Assembly: GCF_025466085.1 (NCBI RefSeq)
Contig: NZ_JANLOD010000018.1
Coordinates: forward strand, 124,001-188,000
DNA: 64,000 bases
Direction of reading: 5' to 3'
Origin: Pseudomonas sp. 14P_8.1_Bac3
GTDB taxonomy: Bacteria; Pseudomonadota; Gammaproteobacteria; Pseudomonadales; Pseudomonadaceae
Notes under the pieces: model-generated
Seen by the model: only the letters and a program-made list of their open reading frames with translations
What the model was told of the DNA's origin: nothing
The model's database searches: none
Shown here: piece after piece, positions 56,157 through 64,000 of the stretch
Numbering within the stretch: the first letter of the stretch is position 1
Layout: every line of letters starts with the position of its first letter
Made by a program: the position numbers and the translations under genes

Positions 56157-57077
56157 TCAATGACAACCTGATGACGTCCACACCCGCTGTGCGCTGTGAT
56201 GGAGGATGCCATGCCGTCGCGCCAATGCCTGGCGATCCTTGCTGTAGCCACCGCCAATCACTCCCACCACTGGAATATCCCGCCCCAGGCAATGGCGCAT
56301 GACGCTTTCATCCCGGGCGGCAACGCCTTCGTCTGTCAGCTTCAGGTAACCGAGGGCGTCATCCTTGTGCACATCGACACCGGCGTCGTACAACACCAGG
56401 TCCGGTTGATAGAGCGGCAGCAGGTAATTCAGGGCGTCATCCACCACCCTCAGGTAATCGGCATCGCCCATGCCTTTGGGCAGCGGGATGTCCCAGTCAC
56501 TGTCGGCCTTGCGTGCAGGAAAGTTCTTCTCGCAGTGCAGGGAAACGGTCACCGCGTCGGGGGTGTTGTGCAGGATGCGTGCAGTCCCGTCGCCCTGATG
56601 CACGTCGCAATCGAAGATCAGCACCCGATTCACACGACCGCTTTCCAGCAGGTAATGGCTGATCACCGCCAGGTCATTGAAGATGCAAAAGCCCGCCGGG
56701 TAGTCGTAATGCGCATGGTGCGTGCCGCCGGCCAGGTGGCAGGCCAGCCCGTGTTGCAGCGCCTGTTCCGCCGCCAGCAGCGAGCCGCCGACCGCGCGCA
56801 CGGTACGCCGGGCCAGCGCTTCGCTCCACGGCAAACCGAGGCGCCGCTGGTCTTCGCGGGACAACTCGCCGCTCATGTAGCGTTCGATATAAGCAGCGTC
56901 ATGGGCGAGGGCGAGAATCTCCGGTGGACAGAGTTCCGGGCGCAGCAGGTCGGCGTCCCGGGTCAGGCCGCTGTCCACCAGGTGATCGCGCAGCAGGCGA
57001 AACTTGTCCATGGGGAAGCGGTGATCCGCCGGGAACTCGGGGCTGTAGTCTTCGTGGTAGATCAACGGCAGCGGCAT
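56157..57077 (-). CDS. Histone-deacetylase-family enzyme (AcuC/APAH-like)
   Basis: A 306-residue zinc amidohydrolase. Catalytic signatures: GGTHHAHYDYPAGFCIFND (tandem His pair), IFDCDVHQGDGTA (zinc Asp and His), YDAGVDVHKDD (zinc Asp), GGGYSKD near the C-terminus. Bacterial members deacetylate proteins (AcuC) or acetylpolyamines. Start ATG at 57077 (MPLPLIYHEDY) is typical of the family. It is divergent from a GNAT acetyltransferase gene, 75 bp away. Confidence 0.92.
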   Translation of the reverse strand: MPLPLIYHEDYSPEFPADHRFPMDKFRLLRDHLVDSGLTRDADLLRPELCPPEILALAHDAAYIERYMSGELSREDQRRLGLPWSEALARRTVRAVGGSLLAAEQALQHGLACHLAGGTHHAHYDYPAGFCIFNDLAVISHYLLESGRVNRVLIFDCDVHQGDGTARILHNTPDAVTVSLHCEKNFPARKADSDWDIPLPKGMGDADYLRVVDDALNYLLPLYQPDLVLYDAGVDVHKDDALGYLKLTDEGVAARDESVMRHCLGRDIPVVGVIGGGYSKDRQALARRHGILHHSAQRVWTSSGCH

Positions 57078-57152
57078 GTTGAAATCAGGCAGGAATGAAA
57101 GAGCGATCGTACCAGCGTTGTAGACTGGCGGCATGGTTTGGGGGAGGGCACG

Positions 57153-57722
57153 ATGGAGCCGATACTGGAACTGGAAAGTGCGCGACTGTTGTTGCGGCAG
57201 TGGCGAGATGAGGATTTGCCGGCGTTTGCGAAGATGTGTGCCGATCCGCAGGTGATGCGTTATTTTCCGGCGGCCCTGAGTCGGCTGGAAAGTGCGTCGT
57301 TGATCGGGCGGGTCCGCGGGCATTTTGCCGAGCACGGTTTTGGCCTCTGGGCGTTGGAGCGCAAGGACACGGGCGCTTTCATCGGGTTTACCGGGCTGGG
57401 TGTGGTCGGTTTCGACGCGCCGTTTACCCCGGCCATCGAGATCGGCTGGCGCCTGGCGCGCGAGCACTGGGGCCTGGGCTATGCCAGTGAGGCGGCCTGG
57501 ACCGCTCTGCGCTGCGGGTTTGACCGGTTGGCGCTGAACGAGATCGTGTCCTTCACCACCGAGGCCAACACGCCGTCGCAGAAAGTCATGCAGGCCATCG
57601 GCATGCAGCATGATTCAGCGGATGACTTCGAACACCCGAAGCTCGCGGCCGATCATCCGTTGCGGCACCATGTGCTGTACCGCATTACCCGTGAACAATG
57701 GCTGCAAACCTTGCATGGATAA
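57153..57722 (+). CDS. GNAT acetyltransferase, RimJ/RimL-like
   Basis: A 189-residue acetyltransferase of the Acetyltransf_3 group: LELESARLLLRQWRDEDLPAF at the N-terminus (motif RLLLRQWRDEDL), acetyl-CoA region EIGWRLAREHWGLGYASEA (QxxGxA-like site), and NTPSQKVMQAIGM. Relatives acetylate ribosomal proteins, amino acids or small molecules. The ATG at 57153 follows a strong ribosome site (GGGGGAGGG). It is divergent from a deacetylase-family gene, so they could act on opposite sides of an acetylation reaction, though this is only positional. Confidence 0.9.
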   Translation: MEPILELESARLLLRQWRDEDLPAFAKMCADPQVMRYFPAALSRLESASLIGRVRGHFAEHGFGLWALERKDTGAFIGFTGLGVVGFDAPFTPAIEIGWRLAREHWGLGYASEAAWTALRCGFDRLALNEIVSFTTEANTPSQKVMQAIGMQHDSADDFEHPKLAADHPLRHHVLYRITREQWLQTLHG

Positions 57723-57828
57723 GCCGGCGCGGACGTTTACAATGGCGTCAATGATGGCCTCGGCCAGAACCTGAATCGACCGCCGCAGCCAAGACTGCGC
57801 GGCATTGCGTTGTGTGAGGAGAGTCTGA

Positions 57829-58698
57829 ATGAGCCAAGTGTTGGATGATCTGGTCGATTTGCTGACCCTGGAACCCATCGAAGAAAACCTCTTTCGCGGG
57901 CGCAGCCAGGACCTGGGTTTTCGTCAATTGTTCGGCGGTCAGGTCATCGGTCAGTCCCTGTCAGCGGCCAGTCAGACCGTCGAAGAAGCCCGGCACGTGC
58001 ATTCGATGCACGGTTATTTCCTGCGTCCGGGCGACTCTGCGCTGCCCGTGGTGTATCAGGTGGATCGGGTGCGCGACGGCGGCAGTTTCAGCACCCGGCG
58101 GGTGACGGCGATCCAGAAGGGCAACCCGATCTTCACGTGCAGCGCTTCGTTTCAGTACGACGAAAAAGGCTTCGAGCATCAGGCCGAGATGCCGGTGGTG
58201 GTCGGCCCGGAAAACCTGCCGTCGGAGCTGGAGCTGGCCCAGCAGCGCGCGCACCTGATCCCCGAGCACATGCGGGAAAAACTGCTGTGCCCGAAACCGA
58301 TCGAATTCCGACCGATCACCGAGGAAGATCCCTACAACCCTCAGCCGTCCGATCCGATCAAGTACGTCTGGTTTCGCGCCGACGGTGCCCTGGCCGATAC
58401 CCCGGCGCTGCACAAATACCTGCTGGCCTACGCCTCGGACTTCGGTTTGCTGACTACCTCGATGCAGCCCCATGGCAAATCGGTCTGGCACAAAGACATG
58501 CAGGTCGCCAGTCTCGACCACGCGCTGTGGTTCCACGCGGACCTGCGCGCGGATGACTGGTTGCTCTACGCCATGGACAGCCCGTGGGCCGGCAACTCTC
58601 GCGGTTTCACCCGTGGCAGCGTGTTCAACCGCGCCGGGCAACTGGTGGCGTCGGTCACCCAGGAAGGCTTGATCCGTCACCGCAAGGATTGGGCATGA
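57829..58698 (+). CDS. tesB: Acyl-CoA thioesterase II
   Basis: A 289-residue double-hotdog thioesterase. Family features: FRGRSQDLGFRQLFGGQVIGQS near the N-terminus (core LFGGQVIGQSLSAA), VHSMHGYFLRPGD, and in the second half DYWLLYAMDSPW-like DDWLLYAMDSPWAGNSRGF with the catalytic Asp/Thr/Gln surroundings. It hydrolyses medium- to long-chain acyl-CoA. A ribosome site GGAG lies upstream. It overlaps the HAD gene by four bases (ATGA). Confidence 0.95.
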   Translation: MSQVLDDLVDLLTLEPIEENLFRGRSQDLGFRQLFGGQVIGQSLSAASQTVEEARHVHSMHGYFLRPGDSALPVVYQVDRVRDGGSFSTRRVTAIQKGNPIFTCSASFQYDEKGFEHQAEMPVVVGPENLPSELELAQQRAHLIPEHMREKLLCPKPIEFRPITEEDPYNPQPSDPIKYVWFRADGALADTPALHKYLLAYASDFGLLTTSMQPHGKSVWHKDMQVASLDHALWFHADLRADDWLLYAMDSPWAGNSRGFTRGSVFNRAGQLVASVTQEGLIRHRKDWA

Positions 58699-59288
58699 GT
58701 CTGGCTGAGGTGAGGCACTGGGTATTCGACATGGACGGCACCCTGACGGTGGCGGTCCATGACTTCGCGGCCATCCGCGTGGCGTTGGCGATTCCCGCCG
58801 AAGACGACATCCTGACCCACCTCGCCGCGCTGCCGGCCGATGAAGCCGCCGCCAAGCACGCGTGGCTGCTGGAGCATGAACGGGATCTGGCGTTAGGTTC
58901 GAAACCGGCGCCGGGGGCGGTGGAGCTGGTGCGTGAGCTGGCGGGTCGCGGTTATCGGCTGGGGATCCTCACGCGCAATGCGCGGGAGCTGGCGCATGTG
59001 ACGCTGGAAGCCATTGGCCTGGCGGACTGCTTTGCGGCGGACGATGTGCTCGGCCGTGACGAAGCGCCGCCCAAGCCGCATCCCGGTGGATTGCTGAAAC
59101 TGGCCGAAGCGTGGAAGGTGCCGGCGAGCGAGATGGTGATGGTCGGTGATTACCGTTTTGATCTGGATTGCGGCAGGGCGGCCGGGGCGCGGACGGTGTT
59201 GGTGAACCTGCCGGATAATCCGTGGCCTGAGTTGACGGATTGGCATGCGGCGGATTGTGTTGAGCTCAGGCAGATGCTTTTGGCTTGA
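58695..59288 (+). CDS. HAD-superfamily phosphatase (Gph/PGMB-like)
   Basis: A 197-residue HAD hydrolase: motif I FDMDGTLTVAVHD, motif II LTRNARE, motif III PPKPHPGGL (Lys), motif IV VGDYRFDLDCGRAAGA. A short helical cap lies between. It resembles phosphoglycolate or beta-phosphoglucomutase-type phosphatases; the substrate is not identifiable. The ATG overlaps the tesB stop, so the two genes are translationally coupled. Confidence 0.92.
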   Translation: MSLAEVRHWVFDMDGTLTVAVHDFAAIRVALAIPAEDDILTHLAALPADEAAAKHAWLLEHERDLALGSKPAPGAVELVRELAGRGYRLGILTRNARELAHVTLEAIGLADCFAADDVLGRDEAPPKPHPGGLLKLAEAWKVPASEMVMVGDYRFDLDCGRAAGARTVLVNLPDNPWPELTDWHAADCVELRQMLLA

Positions 59289-59313
59289 GAGATTGGGCCG
59301 TCCGGACGAGCGC

Positions 59314-59389
59314 TTTCGCGAGCAAGCCCGCTCCCACAAGGAATTTCAGATCGATACAGATCGAGTGTGGGATCGGGCTTGCTCGCGAA
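59314..59389. repeat. REPIN, GGGCTTGC type with changed right arm
   Basis: TTCGCGAGCAAGCCCGCTCC on the left; right arm GTGTGGGATCGGGCTTGCTC then GCGAA, with one change (GGGATCGGG for GGGAGCGGG). Between the convergent HAD and alpha/beta hydrolase genes. Confidence 0.85.
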
Positions 59390-59415
59390 TGAGGCCCTGC
59401 CAGTCAACAAAAAAC

Positions 59416-60375
59416 TCACTGCCCAAACAACACCTTCTGCCCCTCCGGCGACGTAAACATCCCATCCCCGTTATGCCCAACCCCTGGCACTTCAACCAGC
59501 TGTTGACTCAACCCCTGCGGATGGCGGCGTTTCAGGTACTCGAAATAACTCCGCCCGCGCGCCAATCGATAAGCGCCCTGAGCTTCGGCTTCGCAGCTTT
59601 TATCCAGCGCCGGATGATTCGGATCGATGTCCTCCTGCCCCAACAGATAAACGATATCCCGCTGGACATAATTCGCCTCCAGCTGCGCAGGCGTTTGTCC
59701 GTCAGCATACGCCGGCAAATCTGTCAGACCGTATTTCCAGCGGTTGTAGTCCGGACACTTGGCGTGACTGAAGGCCAGCGGCCTGCGCTCATCGAAATAC
59801 GCGTAGGAAGACGGGTTGGCGACGACATAGCGCACGTGCACCCCGGCCGCCTTGAGCTCGGGCTGATCGTGATTCAGCAACGCATAACGCTGCACCACCT
59901 GTGCACCGCCAGAATGACCGGCGATGACCACTTCCTTCACGTCCGGAAACTGTCGCCGATCGCCGAGCCGAGCGATGATCTGGTCGAGCGCGGCGTAGGA
60001 ACTCAGGGCAAACGGCGCGGTGGATAAACCGCCGGCCATCCAGTCATTGCCCTGCCAGCGCAGCACGGTATCCGCCACGGGATGCAGGGCGATGTCGGTT
60101 TCATTGAGGAACTGCGGGGCGATCACCAGGGTATTCGTGCTTTGCCCGGCCTGTTCCGCCGCGCGCTCGCCGCTCTTGCGGTAGGTTTCAGCGTTGCGCA
60201 GGCGCCCATGGATGATGATCAGCACCCGCTCGATTTTCGCCGGCGCCGGGCCGATGCCCACCGCCATCTCGCCTTCTTTCAACAACAGTCGTCCGGGGCT
60301 GATCTCCTTGACCCCATGCTCGGCGGCCTGGGTGCTTGCACAGGTGAACAACAGAACCAACAGCCACTTGTTCAT
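59416..60375 (-). CDS. Secreted alpha/beta hydrolase
   Basis: A 319-residue exported protein with signal peptide LLVLLFTCASTQA. Alpha/beta-hydrolase signs: RVLIIIHGRLRNAETY (oxyanion region), the nucleophile Ser in VVIAGHSGGAQVVQRYA, and a terminal His in VEVPGVGHNGDGMF. The GHSGG nucleophile elbow is typical; substrate unknown. Its ATG directly follows the stop of the YpfJ-like gene (TAG-ATG), so they are coupled. Confidence 0.87.
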   Translation of the reverse strand: MNKWLLVLLFTCASTQAAEHGVKEISPGRLLLKEGEMAVGIGPAPAKIERVLIIIHGRLRNAETYRKSGERAAEQAGQSTNTLVIAPQFLNETDIALHPVADTVLRWQGNDWMAGGLSTAPFALSSYAALDQIIARLGDRRQFPDVKEVVIAGHSGGAQVVQRYALLNHDQPELKAAGVHVRYVVANPSSYAYFDERRPLAFSHAKCPDYNRWKYGLTDLPAYADGQTPAQLEANYVQRDIVYLLGQEDIDPNHPALDKSCEAEAQGAYRLARGRSYFEYLKRRHPQGLSQQLVEVPGVGHNGDGMFTSPEGQKVLFGQ

Positions 60376-61269
60376 CTACAGGTTTTTCGCCGCAAAGGTA
60401 TCGCACTGGCCCACCTGGCCTTGCGCAAATCCGGTTTTGAACCAGCGCACCCTTTGCGCCGACGTACCATGGGTAAACGAGTCCGGCACCACACGGCCCT
60501 GACCTTGTTGCTGCAAACGGTCATCGCCGATGGCGTTGGCAGCGTTCAGGGCCTCTTCGATATCGCCCGGTTCCAGCCAGTTCAGGCGTTTCTGCGCGTT
60601 GTTGGCCCAGACACCGGCCAGGCAATCCGCTTGCAGTTCCTGACGCACCAGCAAACCACCGTCGCCTTCCATTTGCCGACCTTGTTGGCGGGCTGTCTGA
60701 ATTTTCGCCGAGACACCGAGCAATGTCTGAACATGGTGTCCTACTTCGTGAGCGATTACGTAGGCTTGCGCGAAATCACCCGCGGCGGAAAAGCGTTGCG
60801 ACATTTCCTGGAAGAACGACATGTCGAGGTAGACCTTCTGGTCCGCTGGGCAATAGAACGGACCGGTCGCCGAAGTGGCGAGGCCGCATGCCGAGTTCAC
60901 CCGGTTGCTGAACAGCACCAGGGTCGGGTTTTTGTACTGTCGACCGGCCTGCTGGAAGATCTGGCCCCAGGTGTCTTCGGTGTCGCCGAGGATCGAGCGG
61001 ACGAATTCCGCGCTTTCATCATTGGCCGGCGGGGCCTTGCGGGGTTGCGTCGAGGCCGGTGCCGATTGATCGCTCATCTGCCCGGTCAATTGGCCGAGGA
61101 TCTGCAGCGGGTCCTGGCCGGTCATCCAGCCGATCCCGACAATCAGAATGATCGCGGTCAGGCTCAGACCCTTGCCGCCACCAAAGCGCATCCCACCGCC
61201 ACCACCGCCGACATCATCACCACGGGCGTCGACCACGTTGTCGCTGCGTCGGCCTTTTTTCCATAGCAT
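60376..61269 (-). CDS. ypfJ: YpfJ-like putative neutral zinc metalloprotease
   Basis: A 297-residue protein with N-terminal Gly-rich segment, one membrane helix (LSLTAIILIVGIGWMTG), and a periplasmic domain of the YpfJ/KPN_02809 zinc metallopeptidase family containing YVIAHEVGHHVQTLLG (HExxH) and a third ligand region QELQADCLAGVWA. Two conserved Cys-containing stretches (NSACGLATSATGPFYCP) are characteristic. GAGGA precedes the ATG at 61269 (MLWKKGRRSD); an earlier in-frame start at 61395 is unlikely. Followed without gap by the alpha/beta hydrolase gene. Confidence 0.9.
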   Translation of the reverse strand: MLWKKGRRSDNVVDARGDDVGGGGGGMRFGGGKGLSLTAIILIVGIGWMTGQDPLQILGQLTGQMSDQSAPASTQPRKAPPANDESAEFVRSILGDTEDTWGQIFQQAGRQYKNPTLVLFSNRVNSACGLATSATGPFYCPADQKVYLDMSFFQEMSQRFSAAGDFAQAYVIAHEVGHHVQTLLGVSAKIQTARQQGRQMEGDGGLLVRQELQADCLAGVWANNAQKRLNWLEPGDIEEALNAANAIGDDRLQQQGQGRVVPDSFTHGTSAQRVRWFKTGFAQGQVGQCDTFAAKNL

Positions 61270-61446
61270 GTGGGAATCCTCTGATTGTCCGTTGGATGAG
61301 TGTTGCTGGTGAGTGGGAGCGGCGCCAGTCCGATCGTCCGGCTTTTCCCGGCCAGCCGGGGCAACGCTGACTTGTATTGAACGTGGATACCCCACCTAAT
61401 TCCCTCCGGCGCCGGGTTTTTATCGCGTGTCACGAACGTCTGATCG

Positions 61447-61518
61447 CTGTAGGAGCCCGGCTTGCTGGCGCTAGCGTTTTTAAAATCGCTATCACCTGCA
61501 TGCTGGCTCCTCCTACAG
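61447..61518. repeat. Divergent REPIN-like palindrome
   Basis: CTGTAGGAG at the left pairs perfectly with CTCCTACAG at the right; the inside (CCCGGCTTGCTGGCGCTAGC against GCTATCACCTGCATGCTGGC) pairs only in part. This is a diverged GTAGGAG-type element upstream of the IclR gene. Confidence 0.6.
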
Positions 61519-61580
61519 TTCCAGATTTGCGCATTGCCTTTTGTATTCTAGAATCAGCAAAATTCTTATGGACCCTTCCT

Positions 61581-62357
61581 ATGGCCGGCAGTCAGATCGA
61601 ACGTGTTTTCAGCGTGCTTGAGCACCTCACCAGCGATCCTCGAGGCCTGCCAATGCAAACCTTGGCCGAGCAACTCGACATCCCGAAAAGTGCGACTCAC
61701 CGTTTGCTGGCCGAGCTGATTCGACTGGGTTACGTGCTGCAGAACCCGGAAAACCTGCGCTACCACCTGTCCACCAAACTGGTGGCGATGGGGTTCCGCT
61801 ATCTGGCGAGCAGCGGCGCGGATGTTGTGCAGCCGGTGCTTGATCGTCTGGCCGACGCAACAGGTGAACTGGTGCGTCTGGGTGTCATCGAAGGTGAGCG
61901 GCAGGTCTGGATCGCCAAATCTCAGGGTGCGCGTTCGGGGTTGCGTTATGACCCGGACATGGGCCGCGACGCACCGCTGTTCTACACGGCCTCGGGTCAT
62001 GCCTGGCTGGCCTGCATGAGCGATGCCGAGGCGTTATCGCTGGTAGAGCGGCAGGGCGGCGACCGGCCAAAAGATCTGGGGCCGAATGCACCACGCTCAA
62101 ACATCGAACTGCTGGAACGGCTGCGCCTGGCGCGGGAACAGGGTTACGCCTGGGTCGAGGAAAGTTCGGCCGTGGGCACTTCTGCAATTGCCGCGGTAGT
62201 ACGACATCCCGGCGATGGACGGGTGATGGGTGTGCTGAGCATTGCCGGGCCGAGCGCACGAATGCCGGGGGCTCGACTGCACGAATTGGCCCCGATGTTG
62301 CTGAAATTTACCGACGAGTTATCGGCTGCCAGCCTGGCTTCCGAGCTGTTCAAATAA
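61581..62357 (+). CDS. IclR-family transcriptional regulator
   Basis: A 258-residue regulator with an N-terminal winged helix (MAGSQIERVFSVLEHLTSDPRG, QTLAEQLDIPKSATHRLLAELIRLGYV; recognition motif IPKSATHRLL) and the IclR effector domain (about 85-250; GYAWVEESSAVGTSAIAAVV, SIAGPSARM). Start ATG at 61581. The family mostly regulates carbon-source genes. The downstream DMT transporter and ExuT-like MFS transporter are possible targets, by position only. Confidence 0.9.
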   Translation: MAGSQIERVFSVLEHLTSDPRGLPMQTLAEQLDIPKSATHRLLAELIRLGYVLQNPENLRYHLSTKLVAMGFRYLASSGADVVQPVLDRLADATGELVRLGVIEGERQVWIAKSQGARSGLRYDPDMGRDAPLFYTASGHAWLACMSDAEALSLVERQGGDRPKDLGPNAPRSNIELLERLRLAREQGYAWVEESSAVGTSAIAAVVRHPGDGRVMGVLSIAGPSARMPGARLHELAPMLLKFTDELSAASLASELFK

Positions 62358-62419
62358 GCAGATGCTTCACCGTTCATTGGGATGGAGTGTCAGGGGAAGA
62401 GGTGTCGCTTGGTGGTTCA

Positions 62420-62442
62420 TCGCGAGCGAGCTCGCTCCTAAA
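62420..62442. repeat. Single short REP arm
   Basis: CATCGCGAGCGAGCTCGCTC followed by CTA: an isolated arm-like palindrome between the IclR and DMT genes, without a partner. Confidence 0.6.
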
Positions 62443-62550
62443 GTATGTGCAGCAAACTGTGCGTTATTCGCCCACTTTTACGTTGCGGCTATGTCAGAAT
62501 CTGGAACCAGGTTCTAAATTATTGGTATTCGCCAGGCACAAGGGAACCTC

Positions 62551-63429
62551 ATGACCGTCAGCACTCCGCTCTCCGGCGTAAACCAACCCTTCAAAGGGAT
62601 TTTGCTGATCGTCGTCGCCACCTTCCTTTTCTCCAGCCATGACGCCTTTTCGAAATACCTCTCCGGTTTCTACCCGATTGTCATGGTGGTCTGGGCGCGT
62701 TATCTGGTTCACACGTTGTTGATGGCCGGGATTTTTCTGCCGCAATCCGGGCTGCGCGTCCTACGCACCAAACGACCTTTGCTGCAGTTGCTGAGGGCGT
62801 TATGCCTGCTGGGCACCAGCCTGTTTTTTACCACCGGCTTGCAGTACATCCCGCTGGCCGAAGCGACGGCGGTGAACTTTCTCGCGCCGGTGCTGGTGAC
62901 CGCGCTGTCGGTGCCGCTGCTGGGTGAACGCGTGACCCGAGGCCAATGGATTGCGGTGATTTGCGGATTCATCGGCGTGCTGATCATCGTCCACCCCGGC
63001 GGCGATCTGTTCACGCCCGCCGTCTTGCTGCCGCTCTGCTCGGCGTTGTTTTTCTGCTTCTATCAATTGCTCACCCGCAAGCTCAGCGAGATCGACAGCC
63101 CGACCACCAGCAATTTTTTTGCCGGCCTGTGCAACACCTTGGTGATGAGCGCGTTGGTGCCGTTCTTCTGGCAAGTGCCCAGCGTTGGGCACGGGATGAT
63201 GATGGTGGCGCTGGGCGCCTGCGGGATGACGGCGCACTTGTTTCTGACCCAGGCTTTCCGTCACGCCGCGCCTGCGTTACTGGCGCCGTTTGGTTATTGC
63301 CAGATCGTGTTTGCCGGGTTGCTGGGGTGGTTGCTGTTTTCCCATACGCCGACCCTGACCACGATGGTCGGGATTGCGGTGATTTGCTGCAGCGGGCTGG
63401 CGGCGGCTTGGCAGCAGAGCCGTGAATAG
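62551..63429 (+). CDS. EamA-family (DMT superfamily) transporter
   Basis: A 292-residue inner-membrane protein with ten helices in two EamA repeats. Visible elements: LIVVATFLFSSHDAFSKYL (helix 1), YIPLAEATAVNFLAPVLVTALSVPLLGERVT (helices 3-4, ending with the common Gly-Glu pair), and ALLAPFGYCQIVFAGLLGWLLF. Substrate unknown. It is convergent with the MFS gene at the window end, separated by a hairpin. Confidence 0.88.
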   Translation: MTVSTPLSGVNQPFKGILLIVVATFLFSSHDAFSKYLSGFYPIVMVVWARYLVHTLLMAGIFLPQSGLRVLRTKRPLLQLLRALCLLGTSLFFTTGLQYIPLAEATAVNFLAPVLVTALSVPLLGERVTRGQWIAVICGFIGVLIIVHPGGDLFTPAVLLPLCSALFFCFYQLLTRKLSEIDSPTTSNFFAGLCNTLVMSALVPFFWQVPSVGHGMMMVALGACGMTAHLFLTQAFRHAAPALLAPFGYCQIVFAGLLGWLLFSHTPTLTTMVGIAVICCSGLAAAWQQSRE

Positions 63430-63439
63430 CCGCGCAAGG

Positions 63440-63473
63440 CACGGTGGGCGCGAACCTGCTCGCTCCCACCGTG
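63440..63473. terminator. Hairpin between convergent DMT and MFS genes
   Basis: CACGGTGGGCGCGA (63440-63453) and TCGCTCCCACCGTG (63460-63473) form a 14-bp stem with one mismatch and a 6-base loop. It resembles a short REP element and probably ends transcripts from both sides. Confidence 0.6.
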
Positions 63474-63484
63474 GGGTAGGACTT

Positions 63485-64000
63485 TTACACGGTCGGAATC
63501 TTGCGCGGTGCCATGAAGTACATCCAGGTCAGGGCGATGAAGTACATCGCCGGAATCAGGGTGAACAGCACGGTGTAGTTGTTATGGGTCACGGTGAGGA
63601 TATGGCCGACCAACTGGGTCATGAACATCCCGCCGATCGCCGCACACATGCCGCCGAAACCGAACACCGTGCTCATCATGTGTTTCGGCGTGTAGTCCAT
63701 CACCAGGCTCCAGATGTTCGCGGTCCAGGCCTGGTGCGCGCCGATGGCCAGGGATATCGCAAACACCGCGACCCACAGGCTGCTCGAACCCGCGGCCATG
63801 ATCACACCGACGATGCAGCAGGCGAACAGGAACATCGACATCAGCCGCGCCTTGATCGGGTTGATCCCGCGTCCGATCAGGAATGAAGACAGGATGCCGC
63901 CGCCGATGCTGCCGAAGTCGGCCGTGAGGTAGATGATGATCAGCGGAATACCCATCTGGGTCACGTTGATCCCCAGGTTGTATTGCTGATTGAGGAACGG
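63485..64000 (-). CDS. MFS transporter, ExuT-like (3' part, cut by window end)
   Basis: The C-terminal 171 residues of a major facilitator transporter; the frame is open to the last base, so the start lies outside. Six helices remain. The sequence SIGGGILSSFLIGRGINPIKARL and AIGAHQAWTANIWSLVMDYTPKHMMSTVFG (motif AHQAWTANIWS) is typical of the ACS (anion:cation symporter) subfamily that takes up hexuronates, glucarate or galactonate. The ending is MYFMAPRKIPTV. Substrate cannot be decided from this part. Confidence 0.85.
   Translation of the reverse strand, partial: PFLNQQYNLGINVTQMGIPLIIIYLTADFGSIGGGILSSFLIGRGINPIKARLMSMFLFACCIVGVIMAAGSSSLWVAVFAISLAIGAHQAWTANIWSLVMDYTPKHMMSTVFGFGGMCAAIGGMFMTQLVGHILTVTHNNYTVLFTLIPAMYFIALTWMYFMAPRKIPTV

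Overview
The window is a GC-rich stretch of a Pseudomonas chromosome, most likely of the P. fluorescens group. The gene order from about 1 to 36.9 kb follows, as I remember it, the P. aeruginosa PAO1 block PA4001 to PA3961 (sltB1, rlpA, dacC, ybeD, lipB, lipA, sltB3, holA, lptE, leuS, lnt, ybeX, ybeY, phoH, miaB, hemL, thiE, thiD, ladS, acyl-CoA dehydrogenase, amn, rluE, Lrp regulator, CDF transporter, hrpB). The many REP/REPIN palindromes (core GTGGGAGCGGGCTTGCTCGCGA or GTGGGAGCGAGCCTGCTCGCGA) are typical of that group.

Layout. 1-6.5 kb: peptidoglycan genes (sltB1, cut by the window edge; rlpA; dacA), then ybeD-lipB-lipA for lipoate synthesis, and ldcA. 6.5-12.6 kb, minus strand: leuS, lptE, holA, a 54-codon ribosome-rescue gene arfA, and a second lytic transglycosylase. 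12.9-14.1 kb: an unrecognised small protein and a YdcF/ElyC-like protein. 14.1-19.5 kb, minus strand: miaB, phoH, ybeY, ybeX, lnt. 19.7-23.7 kb: a DUF1820 gene, a Sel1-repeat protein and the thiD-thiE-hemL cluster. 24-31.4 kb: ladS (Gac/Rsm pathway sensor), an AidB-like flavoprotein, amn, rluE, DUF2788 and an Lrp regulator. 31.4-31.8 kb has no gene but carries a strong terminator and hairpins, so it is a candidate small RNA or attenuated leader. 31.8-36.9 kb: a Gln/Asn/Pro-rich secreted protein, a CDF transporter, a lipoprotein and hrpB.

37.0-44.1 kb looks like an accessory catabolic module: a LysR regulator divergent from an aldehyde dehydrogenase and an omega-aminotransferase, then a NitT/TauT-type ABC importer. 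The upstream regions of the enzyme genes and of the transporter genes share a bipartite motif with identical spacing, which suggests joint control of uptake and oxidation of an unidentified amine.

44.2-49.0 kb: an exonuclease/phosphatase-family membrane protein, a YciC-like protein, a DUF2076 protein, a NYN-domain protein next to a DnaQ-type exonuclease, and an orphan BRO-N protein. 49.2-51.8 kb is the most unusual part: a VgrG N-terminus fused in frame to an unrelated short tail, followed by three overlapping DUF2931 genes, two of which are a 691-bp tandem duplication. I read this as a relic type VI secretion (T6SS) effector locus that kept and multiplied immunity-like genes.

52.2-64 kb: a YedA exporter, rhlE, a flavoprotein, a histone-deacetylase-like enzyme divergent from a GNAT acetyltransferase, tesB plus a HAD phosphatase, a secreted alpha/beta hydrolase with a YpfJ metalloprotease, an IclR regulator, a DMT transporter, and the 3' part of an ExuT-like MFS transporter cut by the window end. 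I saw no tRNA or rRNA gene, insertion sequence, integrase or CRISPR array.
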